A stretch of 64,000 nucleotides of DNA from Brevundimonas subvibrioides ATCC 15264 (GTDB lineage Bacteria > Pseudomonadota > Alphaproteobacteria > Caulobacterales > Caulobacteraceae). Location of the stretch: assembly GCF_000144605.1 (NCBI RefSeq), contig NC_014375.1, positions 434,001 to 498,000 of the forward strand, read 5' to 3'. The notes under the pieces are model-generated. The model saw nothing but the letters and a program-made list of their open reading frames with translations, searched no databases and was not told the DNA's origin. The translations under genes and the position numbers were made by a program. This document shows positions 53,238 through 62,472 of the stretch, piece after piece; the first letter of the stretch is position 1, and each line of letters begins with the position of its first letter.

Positions 53238-55676
53238 CTACCCCCTCAGACGCGCCCCGGTCTTTTCGGCCGCCGTGACGATGCGGGTCGAGAGTGCCTC
53301 GATATCCGCGTCGGTCAAGGTGGCTTCGCGCGGCTGGACGACGACCTCGAGGGCCACCGACTTCGACCCGTCGTCCACGCCGGGTCCACGATAGACGTCG
53401 AACACGCGCACATCCGTGATCAGGGCCTTGTCCGCGCCCTGCACCGCCCGCACCAGATCGCCGGCCGCCCGGTCCTCGGCCACGACGAAGGCGAAGTCGC
53501 GGGTCAGGGGCATCAGATTGGGCAGGTCGGCGTTGCCGCGCGCCTTGGTCGGTTTCGATTTCGGCTCGGGCACCGCGTCCAGAATGATCTCGAACGCCAG
53601 CAGGGGGCCGTCAGCGTCGAGACCCTTGAGCACGCGCGGATGCAACGCGCCGAACTCGGCGATCACGGTCTTGGGGCCCAGCTGCAGACGGGCGGACCGG
53701 CCCGGATGCCACCAGTCGCGGTTGGAGCCCTGGGCCAGCTGCAGCGATCCGACCGGCGCGCCGATGGCCTCCAGCACGCTCATCAGGTCGCCCTTCAGGC
53801 CGAACAGGGCATCCTCGCCCGAACCGGCCCAGTGGCGCGCGGCGCGGGCGGAGACCAGACCTGAGATCACAGTCCGTTGATCGGTCGGCCGGTCGCCGAG
53901 ATAGATGGGGCCGATCTCGAACAGGGCGACGTCGGCATGGCCCCGCGCGGCATTGCGCGCCGCCGCCTGGATCAGGTTCGGCAGGACCGAGGGTCGCATG
54001 CAGTCCAGGTCGGAGGCGATGGGGTTGTCGACGATCAGGCGCTCGTCACCCCCGCCGAAGAGCGTCGCGATGTCCCGGCGCGTGAACGACCAGGTCACGG
54101 CTTCCGAATAGCCCAGCGCCGCCAGCGCACGGCGCGCGATCCGCACGCGGGTCTGGCGCGGGTTGAGCACGCCCTTCGACGGCGCGCCCTGATCGGGCAG
54201 GGGGGTGGCGGGCAGGTGCTGGAAGCCGTGGATGCGGGTGACCTCCTCGACCAGGTCGGCCTTGCCGCCCACGTCGCGACGCCACGACGGAGGCGTCACG
54301 ATCCAGGGGCCGGCCGCGCCGGCGGGGGCCGCCTGCACCAGGAAGCCCAGCTGGCTGAGGATGGTGCCGATCCGGTCCTCGGACAGGTCCATGCCCGACA
54401 GCTGCTTCACATAGGCGGGGTCGAAGGCGAAGGGGGCCGGGCTGGCCGGGGGTTCGCCGACGAAGACGATCTCGGACGGTTCGCCGCCGCACAGGTCCAG
54501 GATCAGCCGCGTCGCCAGTTCCAGCCCCGGCGTGACCGAGACCGGATCGACGCCGCGGGCGAACCGATACTGGGCGTCGGAGTTGATCGTCAGGCTGCGG
54601 CCGGTCTGGGCCGTGACCAAGGGATCGAACCAGGCGCTCTCCAGGAAGACGTCCGTGGTCTCGTCAGAACAGCCGGTCGATTCCCCGCCCATGACCCCGC
54701 CCAGGCCGATGGGGCGTTCGCCCATGGCGTCGGCGATCACGCACATGGTCGGATCGACGCCATAGGTCTTGCCGTCCAGGGCGATCAGCTGCTCGGGCGT
54801 CCCGGCCGCAATGTGTTCGCTGCCGGCGGACACCTGGCCGGCGCGCACGACGATCTCAGTCCCGACCAGCTTGCCCACGTCATAGACGTGCAGCGGCCGG
54901 GCGCGGTCGTAGGCAATCAGATTGGTGACATCGACCAGCCGGTTGATCGACCGCAGCCCGATGGCCTGCAGCCGCGTCTGAAGCCAGGCGGGAGAGGGCC
55001 CGTTCGACACGCCGCGGATCACGCGACCGGCGAACACGGGGCACATCTCCGGCGCATCCAGCCGCACCGAGATCGGGCAGGGATAGGCCCCACGCACCAC
55101 CGCGATGTCGAAATGCTTCAGCGTGCCCACGCCCGCCGCCGCCAGATCGCGGGCTATGCCCGCGACGCCCAGCCAGTCGGGCCGGTTCGGCGTGACCTCG
55201 AAGTCGATGACCGGCTCGGCCCCGAACAGTTTCGCCACCGGCGTGCCGACCGGGATCTCGGGCGGCAGCTCCTGGATGCCGTCGCTCTCGTCGGCCAGCT
55301 GCAGCTCGGAGGCCGAGCACAGCATGCCGTTCGAGACCACGCCGCGCACCGGCTTCTCGACCAGGGTGACGCCCAGGCCGGGGACCCAGGCTCCGATCGG
55401 CGCATAGATGGTGGTCAGGCCCGCCCGCGCGTTCGGCGCGCCGCAGACGATTTCCTTCATGCCGTCGATGGTCTCGACCTGGCAGACCTGAAGCCGGTCT
55501 GCGTTCGGGTGACGCTCCGCCGAGACGATCTTCGCCACGGTGAACGGCGCGAGCGCGACGGTGGGGTCGGCGACATGTTCGACCTCCAGGCCGGCCATGG
55601 TCATGGCCTCGGCCACCCCGGCGGCGGAGGCGGTCGTCTCGAGGTGGTCTTTCAGCCAGGAGAGCGTGAACTTCAC
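53238..55676 (-). CDS. pheT: Phenylalanyl-tRNA synthetase beta subunit
   Basis: 812 residues from a GTG at 55676 ([16 protein letters not shown]). The tRNA-binding domain (about 40-150) shows VGKIVSAE-like [25 protein letters not shown]3/4 and B5 editing/core regions ([46 protein letters not shown]) and a C-terminal anticodon-binding FDX-ACB domain ([15 protein letters not shown]) follow. With PheS it forms the alpha2beta2 enzyme. The GTG overlaps the stop of the preceding small gene by four bases, so pheT translation is coupled to that gene rather than directly to pheS. Confidence 0.96.
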   Translation of the reverse strand: MKFTLSWLKDHLETTASAAGVAEAMTMAGLEVEHVADPTVALAPFTVAKIVSAERHPNADRLQVCQVETIDGMKEIVCGAPNARAGLTTIYAPIGAWVPGLGVTLVEKPVRGVVSNGMLCSASELQLADESDGIQELPPEIPVGTPVAKLFGAEPVIDFEVTPNRPDWLGVAGIARDLAAAGVGTLKHFDIAVVRGAYPCPISVRLDAPEMCPVFAGRVIRGVSNGPSPAWLQTRLQAIGLRSINRLVDVTNLIAYDRARPLHVYDVGKLVGTEIVVRAGQVSAGSEHIAAGTPEQLIALDGKTYGVDPTMCVIADAMGERPIGLGGVMGGESTGCSDETTDVFLESAWFDPLVTAQTGRSLTINSDAQYRFARGVDPVSVTPGLELATRLILDLCGGEPSEIVFVGEPPASPAPFAFDPAYVKQLSGMDLSEDRIGTILSQLGFLVQAAPAGAAGPWIVTPPSWRRDVGGKADLVEEVTRIHGFQHLPATPLPDQGAPSKGVLNPRQTRVRIARRALAALGYSEAVTWSFTRRDIATLFGGGDERLIVDNPIASDLDCMRPSVLPNLIQAAARNAARGHADVALFEIGPIYLGDRPTDQRTVISGLVSARAARHWAGSGEDALFGLKGDLMSVLEAIGAPVGSLQLAQGSNRDWWHPGRSARLQLGPKTVIAEFGALHPRVLKGLDADGPLLAFEIILDAVPEPKSKPTKARGNADLPNLMPLTRDFAFVVAEDRAAGDLVRAVQGADKALITDVRVFDVYRGPGVDDGSKSVALEVVVQPREATLTDADIEALSTRIVTAAEKTGARLRG

Positions 55677-56083
55677 GAGAGGGTGCCGAACCGGGGCTTG
55701 GTCCCGATCGCCTTCATGCTGTCCATGAACGTCGTGGGTCCGGTGAAGCCGACCTCCGAGAATTCGCAGCCTTCGAATTTGCAGTTCAGCAGGGCCACGG
55801 CCCCCGTCGCACGGTCGCCCAGGGGCTGGAACAGCAGATTGTTGATGTCTCCGCGCGGGTCTCCGAAATTGCAGTCGTCGAAGCTGGTGCCGCGCGTGGG
55901 CAGCAACAGGGCCGGTCCATTGATGCGGCAACCCCGGAAGACGCGATCCTGAATCGCCGGGATGCCCTTGGCCATGCTGGCGGCCAGGATCTGGTGCACG
56001 AACAGATCGACGTCCTCGAACACGGCGGCGTCGAAATCGGTGGGGGCCTTGTAGGCGCGGGTGATCGGCAGTCTGGAGGTCAT
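55673..56083 (-). CDS. Small protein of unknown function inserted between pheS and pheT
   Basis: 136 residues. I do not recognise the family. The N-terminal part [46 protein letters not shown] and the later [11 protein letters not shown] and [20 protein letters not shown] have the rhythm of pentapeptide repeats (A/C-D/N-L/F-x-x), so a right-handed beta-helix is possible. The ATG at 56083 is one base after the pheS stop, and its own stop overlaps the pheT GTG by four bases. It is therefore part of the pheST unit and translated between the two synthetase subunits. Confidence 0.78.
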   Translation of the reverse strand: MTSRLPITRAYKAPTDFDAAVFEDVDLFVHQILAASMAKGIPAIQDRVFRGCRINGPALLLPTRGTSFDDCNFGDPRGDINNLLFQPLGDRATGAVALLNCKFEGCEFSEVGFTGPTTFMDSMKAIGTKPRFGTLS

Positions 56084-56084
56084 G

Positions 56085-57161
56085 TCAGCTCAGTCCGCTG
56101 GAAGGGTTGGGGGCCGCGAAGGCCGAGAAGCCGTAGTGGGCCAGCCAGCGGACGTCGGCCTCGAACATGGGGCGCAGATCCGGCACGCCGTATTTCAGCA
56201 TGGCCATCCGGTCCACGCCCATGCCGAAGGCGAAGCCCTGCCATTGGTCCGGGTCGATGCCGCAGCTTTTCAGGACATTGGGATGCACCATGCCGCAGCC
56301 GAGGATCTCGAGCCAGTCGGTGCCTTCGTTCAGCACCAGCTTGCCGCCCGAACGGTCGCAGCGGATGTCCATCTCGGCCGACGGCTCGGTGAAGGGGAAA
56401 TGGTGCGGCCGGAACCGCGCGTCGACGCCGTCCAGCTCGAAGAAGCGCGCGACGAAAGTCTCCAGGGTCGTCTTCAGGTGACCCATGTGGATGTCCCGGC
56501 CGATCACCAGACCCTCGATCTGGTGGAACATGGGCGTGTGGGTCGCGTCGGAATCCTTCCGGAAGGTCCGTCCAGGCGCGACGATGCGGATCGGCGGCTC
56601 CTGGCTCATCATCGTGCGCACCTGGACCGGGCTGGTGTGGGTGCGCAGGACCTTGCGCTCGCCCGTCTCGGGGTCGGGCCTCAGGAAGAAGGTGTCGTGG
56701 GTCTCGCGGGCCGGATGCTTGGGCGGGAAGTTCAGGGCCGTGAAGTTGTGAAAGTCGTCCTCGATGTCCGGCCCTTCGGCGACCGCGAACCCCATCTCCG
56801 CGAACAGGGCGATCATCTCGTCCATCACCTGCATGGTGGGGTGGACACCTCCCTTGCGACGCGGACGGGCCGGCAGGCTCAGGTCGATCCGCTCGGCCTG
56901 CAGGCGCGCATCCAACTCGGCGGCCTCCAGCCCGGCCTTTTTCTCGGCTATCGCCGAGGTCACGCGGTCGCGCAGGCCGTTGATGACGGGCCCCTGCTCG
57001 CGGCGTTCGTCCGGGCTCATGGCCCCCATGCCCTTGAGGAGGCCCGAGATCGCGCCGGTCTTGCCCAGCGCCGCGACGCGCACGGCCTCGACCTCCGCCA
57101 CGGTGGTGGCAGCGCCGATGGCGTTGATCAGGTCGAGTTCGAGAGCAGCGAGGTCGGTCAT
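56085..57161 (-). CDS. pheS: Phenylalanyl-tRNA synthetase alpha subunit
   Basis: 358 residues, class II synthetase. An N-terminal coiled-coil ([35 protein letters not shown]) precedes the catalytic domain. Motif 2 is around [28 protein letters not shown], and motif 3 is [39 protein letters not shown] is another signature. It charges tRNA-Phe. It heads a leftward unit pheS-X-pheT-UPF0114. The gap to the cold-shock gene holds that gene's terminator. Confidence 0.97.
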   Translation of the reverse strand: MTDLAALELDLINAIGAATTVAEVEAVRVAALGKTGAISGLLKGMGAMSPDERREQGPVINGLRDRVTSAIAEKKAGLEAAELDARLQAERIDLSLPARPRRKGGVHPTMQVMDEMIALFAEMGFAVAEGPDIEDDFHNFTALNFPPKHPARETHDTFFLRPDPETGERKVLRTHTSPVQVRTMMSQEPPIRIVAPGRTFRKDSDATHTPMFHQIEGLVIGRDIHMGHLKTTLETFVARFFELDGVDARFRPHHFPFTEPSAEMDIRCDRSGGKLVLNEGTDWLEILGCGMVHPNVLKSCGIDPDQWQGFAFGMGVDRMAMLKYGVPDLRPMFEADVRWLAHYGFSAFAAPNPSSGLS

Positions 57162-57231
57162 GGCCGGTCCGTCTAGCGGTTGAGCGCCACAGGGGAAAGT
57201 GGCCGGGCTCTCCGTCGGTCGTCACGCAACG

Positions 57232-57261
57232 AAAAAGGGCCGGCGCGATGCACCGGCCCTT
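57232..57261 (-). terminator. Intrinsic terminator of the cold-shock gene
   Basis: On the minus strand AAGGGCCGG pairs with CCGGCCCTT (nine pairs, nine-base loop) and is followed by TTTTT. It begins about 30 bases after the cold-shock stop. This is the clearest rho-independent terminator in the window. Confidence 0.88.
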
Positions 57262-57291
57262 CCGAATCTGTCGCCAGATAATCCGTTAGGA

Positions 57292-57504
57292 CTATTCGGC
57301 GGCCTTCAGTTGACCTGCCGATTCCTTACCGGTGCGGCGATCTTTTTCGACTTCGTACGAGACCTTCTGGCCTTCGTTCAGGCCGTTCATGCCAGCGCCT
57401 TCAACGGCGGAAACGTGAACGAACACGTCCTTGCCGCCGTCCGAGGGCTCGATGAAGCCGTAGCCTTTAGTGGAGTTGTACCATTTGACAGTGCCGGTAG
57501 CCAT
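57292..57504 (-). CDS. Cold-shock domain protein (CspA family)
   Basis: 70 residues, one cold-shock domain. [18 protein letters not shown] contains RNP1 (KGYGFI, residues 13-18), and RNP2 is VFVHVSAV (27-34). It binds single-stranded RNA/DNA and opens mRNA structure. A perfect GGAGG site lies eight bases before the ATG. The 183 bases upstream carry two inverted repeats, as expected for a long regulated cold-shock leader, and a T-tailed terminator closes the gene. It is monocistronic. Confidence 0.95.
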   Translation of the reverse strand: MATGTVKWYNSTKGYGFIEPSDGGKDVFVHVSAVEGAGMNGLNEGQKVSYEVEKDRRTGKESAGQLKAAE

Positions 57505-57687
57505 TTTAAGGACCTCCGTTAGCAGTTTGCATCAGGCAAGAGCGCCTGAAGCCTGTCGGGTCTGAATGGGATCGGCCAGAAACTCGGTGCGTTCGCAAAG
57601 AGAGAGGGGCGTTACGCAGAGAGATCGACGGCCCTCATATGGACCGAAACGCCCCTGTGTACAACCTGAGTCTCGACGATGCCCGAT
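57505..57687 (-). promoter_or_regulatory. Structured leader and promoter region of the cold-shock gene
   Basis: In the minus-strand transcript GGGGCGTT (57655-57648, read downwards) can pair over 34 bases with AACGCCCC (57613-57606), and TCAGGC/GCCTGA (57532-57537 with 57544-57549) forms a smaller hairpin nearer the start. The long-range eight-pair stem is perfect. No gene is supported inside. The transcription start is unknown. Confidence 0.5.
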
Positions 57688-57957
57688 TCAGGCGGGGATC
57701 GGACCGTCTTCTTCAGCGTCGTCGAGGTCCTGATCAGCAGCCCCCACCGGGGCCTCCTCGCCTTCGGGCGCGACATAGTGCGCCACGCACAGCTTGCGCA
57801 GCGCCGACGTCAGGGATCCGCCGTACAGCCGGTCCTGGACCCGCTCGTGGCCTTCCTGCTGCAGGCGGGTCTTGATGTCGCCCACGGTGCGGCACTCGCC
57901 GCTGCGGGCCAGTTCGTAGGCGCGTTCGAGGGTCGTCGGTCGAAAGTTGTTGCTCAT
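57688..57957 (-). CDS. Conserved small protein of unknown function (HTH-like)
   Basis: 89 residues. The start MSNNFRPTTLERAYELARSGECRTVGDIKTRLQQEG resembles a short helical family common in Caulobacterales and Sphingomonadales, sometimes associated with a winged-helix fold. GGSLTSALRKLCVAHYVAPEG and an acidic tail (AADQDLDDAEEDGPIPA) follow. No function is known. It lies between the YihY-like gene (42 bases) and the cold-shock leader, on the same strand as both. Confidence 0.72.
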   Translation of the reverse strand: MSNNFRPTTLERAYELARSGECRTVGDIKTRLQQEGHERVQDRLYGGSLTSALRKLCVAHYVAPEGEEAPVGAADQDLDDAEEDGPIPA

Positions 57958-57999
57958 CGACCCTAGATAGGGACGTCCGGGCCGATAAGCGAGGGAGGT

Positions 58000-59220
58000 T
58001 CAGGCGGGGGGCGTCTTGGGACCGCGGCCCATCATGCGCCCCACCATTGCCGCCTGTCGCCGGGTGAAGGCCACGACCTCGCGACTGGCCTGCGGCGAAC
58101 CGACGGTGTCGGCCATCATGGCCCCGCGCGCGCCGATGTCGGCCCCGCGCAGCACGGTGGTGTCCATGGCCGTCTGATGCTCGATCTCGGCGTTCAGCTT
58201 GGCACCCATCAGGACGACCTGCACCGACAGCCAGACCCACAGCAGGAAACCCATGGCCGTCGCCAGCGGCCCGTAGGAGTCCATCCGCACGAAGGTCGTC
58301 AGGTACCAGCTGAAGGCGAACGAGATGAAGACGCTGACGCTGGCCGCGAACAGCGCGCCGGGCACCAGCCAGCGGATGCGCGCCCGGGTGCGGCTGGGTC
58401 CGAACCGGTACATGGTGACCAGCGTCAGAACATAGATAGCGAATAGCATGGGCCAGCGCAGGGGGGCCAGTCGCTCCCAGTCGTCGGCCAGGCCGAACAG
58501 CCCCAGAAAGATCGGCACGCCGACGACCAGGGCGGCGCTCAGCAGGACCGCGGCCAGTCCCGACAGGGTGAAGGCGAAACACAGCAGGTTGTACTGCACG
58601 AAATCGCGTTTCTCGACCTCGTGGTAGGCGACGTTGATGCCGTGGAACAGCGTCTTGACCCCGTTGTTCGCGGTCCACAGCGACAGGGCCAGGGTCCAGA
58701 TCAGTGTGAAGGTCAGCGATCCGGTCGAGCCGGCCGCCAGCCGGGTCAGTTCCTGGGCCAGGAAGCCCGCCACGTTCGCCGGCAGGAAGGAGTACAGGAA
58801 CTGGATGCGGGCCGAGGCGTCGGCCGGATCCGCGAACAGCCCATAGACGGTTACGAAGGCGGCCAGCGTCGGGAACAGCGACAGCAGCATCAGGAAGGTG
58901 ACGCCGCCCGCGACGAACCCGACCTGGTCGTTGAAATAGCCGTTGACCACGCGCCAGACGATGTCGATCCAGCCCTTGGCCGGAATGTGGGCGGGTCTCT
59001 GCGCGAGACGCCCGCGCCGGGGGGCCATCAGGTCCAGCGCCTCCGGGGTCGGAGGCTTGACCGGCGTCGGGGCGGGCCGCTCGCGCCGCAGTTCGAGTCC
59101 GTACCGGTGTCCCTGGCTGTAGATCAGATGCGCGGCACCCGCTCCGGCGGCGAGGCCACCGGCGACGGCGCCCACGATTTTCCAGACGGACGAGAGAGGA
59201 CGGGATTTGGAGGAGGTCAT
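58000..59220 (-). CDS. YihY/BrkB-type inner membrane protein
   Basis: 406 residues. The ATG at 59220 follows an AGGAGG-like stretch; a frame continuing to 59325 is not needed. A helix (VGAVAGGLAAGAGAAHLIY) is followed by a soluble Pro-rich linker, then the YihY core of six helices: WRVVNGYFNDQVGFVAGGVTFLMLLSLFPTLAAFV, FTLIWTLALSLWTANNGVKTLFHGINVAYHEVEKRDF, and SYGPLATAMGFLLWVWLSVQVVLMGAKLNAEIE. The family was once called ribonuclease BN in error; its role is unknown. It diverges from the MOSC gene with 83 bases between starts. Confidence 0.9.
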   Translation of the reverse strand: MTSSKSRPLSSVWKIVGAVAGGLAAGAGAAHLIYSQGHRYGLELRRERPAPTPVKPPTPEALDLMAPRRGRLAQRPAHIPAKGWIDIVWRVVNGYFNDQVGFVAGGVTFLMLLSLFPTLAAFVTVYGLFADPADASARIQFLYSFLPANVAGFLAQELTRLAAGSTGSLTFTLIWTLALSLWTANNGVKTLFHGINVAYHEVEKRDFVQYNLLCFAFTLSGLAAVLLSAALVVGVPIFLGLFGLADDWERLAPLRWPMLFAIYVLTLVTMYRFGPSRTRARIRWLVPGALFAASVSVFISFAFSWYLTTFVRMDSYGPLATAMGFLLWVWLSVQVVLMGAKLNAEIEHQTAMDTTVLRGADIGARGAMMADTVGSPQASREVVAFTRRQAAMVGRMMGRGPKTPPA

Positions 59221-59303
59221 TGGGGCGGAGAACGGCTCAGACTCCGGAGACGTTCCGGCCCGACCACCTTGCCTGAAATCCCCGGCTGGGGCACTCACCG
59301 GGC

Positions 59304-60074
59304 GTGCCAGACGCAAATCCCGCAACGATCGCCGCCCTGTATCGGCATCCGGTCAAGGGCTTCACGCCCGAGCCGCTGGACGAGGCCTTGCTGGGCGCGG
59401 GGGAGGCCTTTCCCGGAGACCGCCTGCGCGCCATCGAGATCGGCCCGTCCGGTTTCGATCCGGCCGCTCCCGCCCACATCTCGAAAATGCGGTTCACCGT
59501 TCTGGCACGCTTGCCGCAGATGGCACGGGTCCGCACGCAGTGGGATGAGCCGACCGATACGCTGACCGTTTCGGCTCCGGGCGCAGCCGACCTGGTCGTG
59601 CGGCTGGGGCTGGCCGTGGATGATCGCCGCCTGGAAGCCTGGCTGACCGATGTCCTGGGCGAGGAGGCGACGGCCCCTCTGCGCCTGCTCGACGGGCAAG
59701 GCCACCGGTTCATGGATGACCCGTCCGGGGCCGTCTCGGTACTGAACCTGGCCAGCGTGCGCGACCTTTCGCAGCGCCTGGAGGTCGAGGTCGATCCCCT
59801 GCGGTTCCGGGCCAATGTCTGGGTCGAGGGTTGGCCCGCCTGGATCGAGAACGACTGGACCGGCCGCGATCTGAGACTGGGAGGCGCGAGGCTGAAGGTG
59901 GTCAAGCCGATCGTCCGCTGCGTCGCGACCCATGCGAACCCCGTGACCGGAACCCGCGACATCGATGTGGTTTCCGCTCTCCATGACCTTTATGGCCACC
60001 GCTGGTGCGGCCTCTATCTTTCGGTCGAGGCCGGCGGCGCCGTGCGCCCCGGCGACCGCGCGGAGCTGATCTGA
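59304..60074 (+). CDS. MOSC-domain protein
   Basis: 256 residues from GTG 59304. The MOSC N-terminal beta barrel (ALYRHPVKGFTPEPLDEALLGAGEAFPGDR) and the MOSC domain (about residues 120-250) are visible, with the conserved Cys in KPIVRCVATHANPVTGTRDIDV and the ending GHRWCGLYLSVEAGGAVRPGDRAELI. MOSC proteins bind or act on molybdenum cofactor and sulphur-transfer substrates. The gene is directly followed by prmC: its TGA is at 60072-60074 and prmC begins at 60075, which implies coupling. Confidence 0.88.
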   Translation: MPDANPATIAALYRHPVKGFTPEPLDEALLGAGEAFPGDRLRAIEIGPSGFDPAAPAHISKMRFTVLARLPQMARVRTQWDEPTDTLTVSAPGAADLVVRLGLAVDDRRLEAWLTDVLGEEATAPLRLLDGQGHRFMDDPSGAVSVLNLASVRDLSQRLEVEVDPLRFRANVWVEGWPAWIENDWTGRDLRLGGARLKVVKPIVRCVATHANPVTGTRDIDVVSALHDLYGHRWCGLYLSVEAGGAVRPGDRAELI

Positions 60075-60959
60075 ATGACCGATACCCCGACCCTCGTCTC
60101 TGCCTGGAAGGCCGCGCAAGGCGAACTGAAAGCCGCGCGCATCGACAGCCCGGCCATCGATGCCCGTCTGTTGCTGGAAGCGGCCTCGGGCGCGTCGCGC
60201 CTGGACATCCTGACCGATCCACACCGCCCGTTGACGCCCGATCAGCAGGCCGCCCTGGCCGGCTATCTGGAGCGCCGCCTGAGGCGCGAGCCGGTCTCGC
60301 GCATCCTGGGCCGCAAGGGGTTCTGGAAGATCATGCTGAACGTCACGCCCGACGTCCTCAGCCCACGCCCGGATACGGAAACCATTCTCGACGTCGCCAT
60401 GCTGGCCTTCGAGCCGGCGCAGGCCTTCAATGTGATCGACCTGGGGACCGGTTCGGGGGCGATCCTGCTGGCGGTCCTGTCCGAACGGCCCGGGTCCCAC
60501 GGCGTCGGCACCGACATCTCGTCCGAGGCGCTCGCTGTCGCCCGGGAAAACGCGGCCAATCTGGGTCTGGACGGCCGCGCCACCTTCCTGCGCACCGAAT
60601 GGGCGGCCGGATTCGGCGATGCCAGTTTCGATCTGGTCGTGTCCAACCCGCCCTATATTCCGTCCGGCGACATTCCTGGTCTGGATCCGGAAGTCCGCGA
60701 TCACGATCCGGTCCTGGCGCTCGATGGCGGGCCCGACGGTCTGCAGGCCTATCGTGACCTCGCCCCCGAGATCGCCCGCATCCTGAAGCCCGGGGGGGTT
60801 TTCGCCGTCGAGATCGGCTGGGACCAGGGGCCGCAGGTCAAGGCCCTGTTCGAGGCCGCCGGCCTGACGGACGTCAAGGTCGTCAAGGATCTGGGCGATC
60901 GCCACCGGGTGGTCACCAACGGTCCGGACCCCAGGACAACGCCGATCCGCGCATCGTAA
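60075..60959 (+). CDS. prmC: Peptide chain release factor N5-glutamine methyltransferase
   Basis: 294 residues. It methylates the GGQ glutamine of release factors. An N-terminal helical domain (1-75) is followed by the SAM-binding loop DLGTGSGA (GTGSG at 124-128) and the catalytic NPPY (191-194). LSPRPDTETI and PVLALDGGPDGL are family landmarks. It is usually next to prfA, which is absent here. It follows the MOSC gene with no gap. Confidence 0.94.
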   Translation: MTDTPTLVSAWKAAQGELKAARIDSPAIDARLLLEAASGASRLDILTDPHRPLTPDQQAALAGYLERRLRREPVSRILGRKGFWKIMLNVTPDVLSPRPDTETILDVAMLAFEPAQAFNVIDLGTGSGAILLAVLSERPGSHGVGTDISSEALAVARENAANLGLDGRATFLRTEWAAGFGDASFDLVVSNPPYIPSGDIPGLDPEVRDHDPVLALDGGPDGLQAYRDLAPEIARILKPGGVFAVEIGWDQGPQVKALFEAAGLTDVKVVKDLGDRHRVVTNGPDPRTTPIRAS

Positions 60960-61252
60960 GCCCGCCACACAAAACCCCTTTCAAACGGGCCCGACCCGCG
61001 CTAAGCCTTCAGTGTCTCCCTCCCAACCGCATCTCACTGGACCGCCTTTCGAGGTTCCGTGACGCTCGGCCGGGACGTGCGTGAAGGTCGGGTGTTGAAA
61101 ACAACCCCCTGCGGACCACGACGGGCGACAGAAGTCCTTCCGATCACATCGCTGCAGGGATTGGCCCCCAGCGAACCCGGAACCACGAAAACCGGCCTGT
61201 CACCCTCGCAACTGTCGCGCAGGGCCACGCCGAACCAGCACGGTAAGCCTCG
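60960..61252. other. Intergenic region before the DUF4167 gene
   Basis: 293 bases without a gene. It contains a short inverted repeat around GTTG-AAAA-CAAC (about 61095-61106) with flanking GGG/CCC, and a weak GCCCG/CGGGC pair just after prmC. I see no ribosome site with a credible frame, no tRNA and no clear terminator. A long regulated leader for the next gene is possible but unproven. Confidence 0.35.
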
Positions 61253-62335
61253 ATGCGAGATTTCAAGGGCATGAAGCGCCAGCGTGGCCGCAACCGGAAA
61301 CCCGGCGGCGGTAGCGGCGGCAATGCCAATGCGGCCAATCCGAACCGGTCCTGGGACTCGCAGGGTCCCGAAAACATCAAGGTTCGGGGCAATGCCCAGA
61401 CCGTCTACGAGCGCTACCAGCAGCTGGCGCGCGACGCGGGATCCTCGGGTGACCGGGTCCTGGCCGAGAACTATCTGCAGCACGCCGAGCATTATTTCCG
61501 CGTCCTGCGCGCCCTGCAGCCCCAGCGGCCCGTATCGGAGATCGCTGCGCGCGAGCTGTCGAACCAGGGCTACGACATCGATTTCGAGGATGAGACGGGG
61601 GCCCAGGCGGCCGCCTTCCTCGCCGCCCAGCAGGCGGCCGACCGGATCCAGCAGCAGAGCGACGCCCGCGACGCGGAAGCCGCGCAGGGTTCGCAGCAGC
61701 CCCGCGAACAGCGCGAGTGGACGCCGCGCCCGCCCCGCGAGAATCAGGACCGCGACCAGACCCAGAACCGCGACCGTGAGTGGACCCCGCGTCCGCCCCG
61801 CGAGACCCGCGACGGCCAGGAGGGGGGCCAGCCCCGCGCCGAAGGCGAAGGGGGCGAGGGCAGTCGCCGCGAGACCCGTCGCGAGCGCTGGGAGCGCCGC
61901 CGCGAGGAACGCAACCGTCGCTATGAGGCCGAGGGCGGCACGCCCGACCTGCGAACCTACGAAGAAGCCGAGGGAAATCGCGGCGAAGGCAACCGGAACG
62001 ACGGCGGGCGCGACCAGAACCGCAGCGACCGTGGCGACGCCGAACGGACCGAGGGTCACCGCGAAAGCGGATCGGACTCGGTCGTCTCGACGGCCCCGAT
62101 CGCCTATTCGCCCCCGGTCGAGTCCGCGCCGGCGGTCCCTGAAAAACCCGAACGGCCCGCGCGTCGTACCCGCACGCCCAAGGCCGAGAACGACGGCGAC
62201 ACGGCCCAGGCCCTGCCCGGCTTTCTGACCCGCTCGTCCGCGCCGGCGGCGTCCGCCGAGGCCTCGTCCGACGAGGCCGCGCCCAAGCGTCGGGCCCCGC
62301 GCAAGAAGGCCGAGGCCCCCGCCGACGGGGAATAG
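61253..62335 (+). CDS. DUF4167 protein, N-terminal domain plus long charged disordered tail
   Basis: 360 residues. The DUF4167 domain (about 1-95) reads MKRQRGRNRKPGGGSGG, then NIKVRGNAQTVYERYQQLARDAGSSGDRVLAENYLQHAEHYFRVL; it is basic and probably RNA- or nucleic-acid-associated. From residue 130 the chain is low complexity, with two direct repeats of REWTPRPPRE separated by Asp/Arg/Gln-rich sequence, followed by Arg/Glu runs (RRETRRERWERRREERNRRYE) and a Lys/Pro-rich end. The domain is conserved in alphaproteobacteria and of unknown function. It faces the rsmB-type gene. Confidence 0.88.
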   Translation: MRDFKGMKRQRGRNRKPGGGSGGNANAANPNRSWDSQGPENIKVRGNAQTVYERYQQLARDAGSSGDRVLAENYLQHAEHYFRVLRALQPQRPVSEIAARELSNQGYDIDFEDETGAQAAAFLAAQQAADRIQQQSDARDAEAAQGSQQPREQREWTPRPPRENQDRDQTQNRDREWTPRPPRETRDGQEGGQPRAEGEGGEGSRRETRRERWERRREERNRRYEAEGGTPDLRTYEEAEGNRGEGNRNDGGRDQNRSDRGDAERTEGHRESGSDSVVSTAPIAYSPPVESAPAVPEKPERPARRTRTPKAENDGDTAQALPGFLTRSSAPAASAEASSDEAAPKRRAPRKKAEAPADGE

Positions 62336-62428
62336 GCCGACGGGGAATTCGACGACGGCGATCCGGTGACTTCGCATACGCGGAACGGAGAATTCGGCGA
62401 CGACCGAGACAAGAGGCGGGATCGTTCG

Positions 62429-62455
62429 CGGTGGACCCCTTTCGGGCGTCCACCG
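62429..62455. terminator. Hairpin between convergent DUF4167 and methyltransferase genes
   Basis: CGGTGGAC and GTCCACCG form an eight-pair stem with an inner CCC/GGG pairing. It lies between the two convergent stops and could serve both strands. T-runs are short. Just before it, the 15-base unit GCCGACGGGGAAT plus two bases is repeated in tandem across the DUF4167 stop (62325-62352). Confidence 0.5.
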
Positions 62456-62472
62456 TCGGCGTCCATCAGGCT

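Noticed and set aside
57176..57186. Another half copy of the 42-base element (TTGAGCGCCAC) before pheS
   Set aside because: The 11-base match lacks the rest of the arm and the second arm; chance is likely at this GC content.
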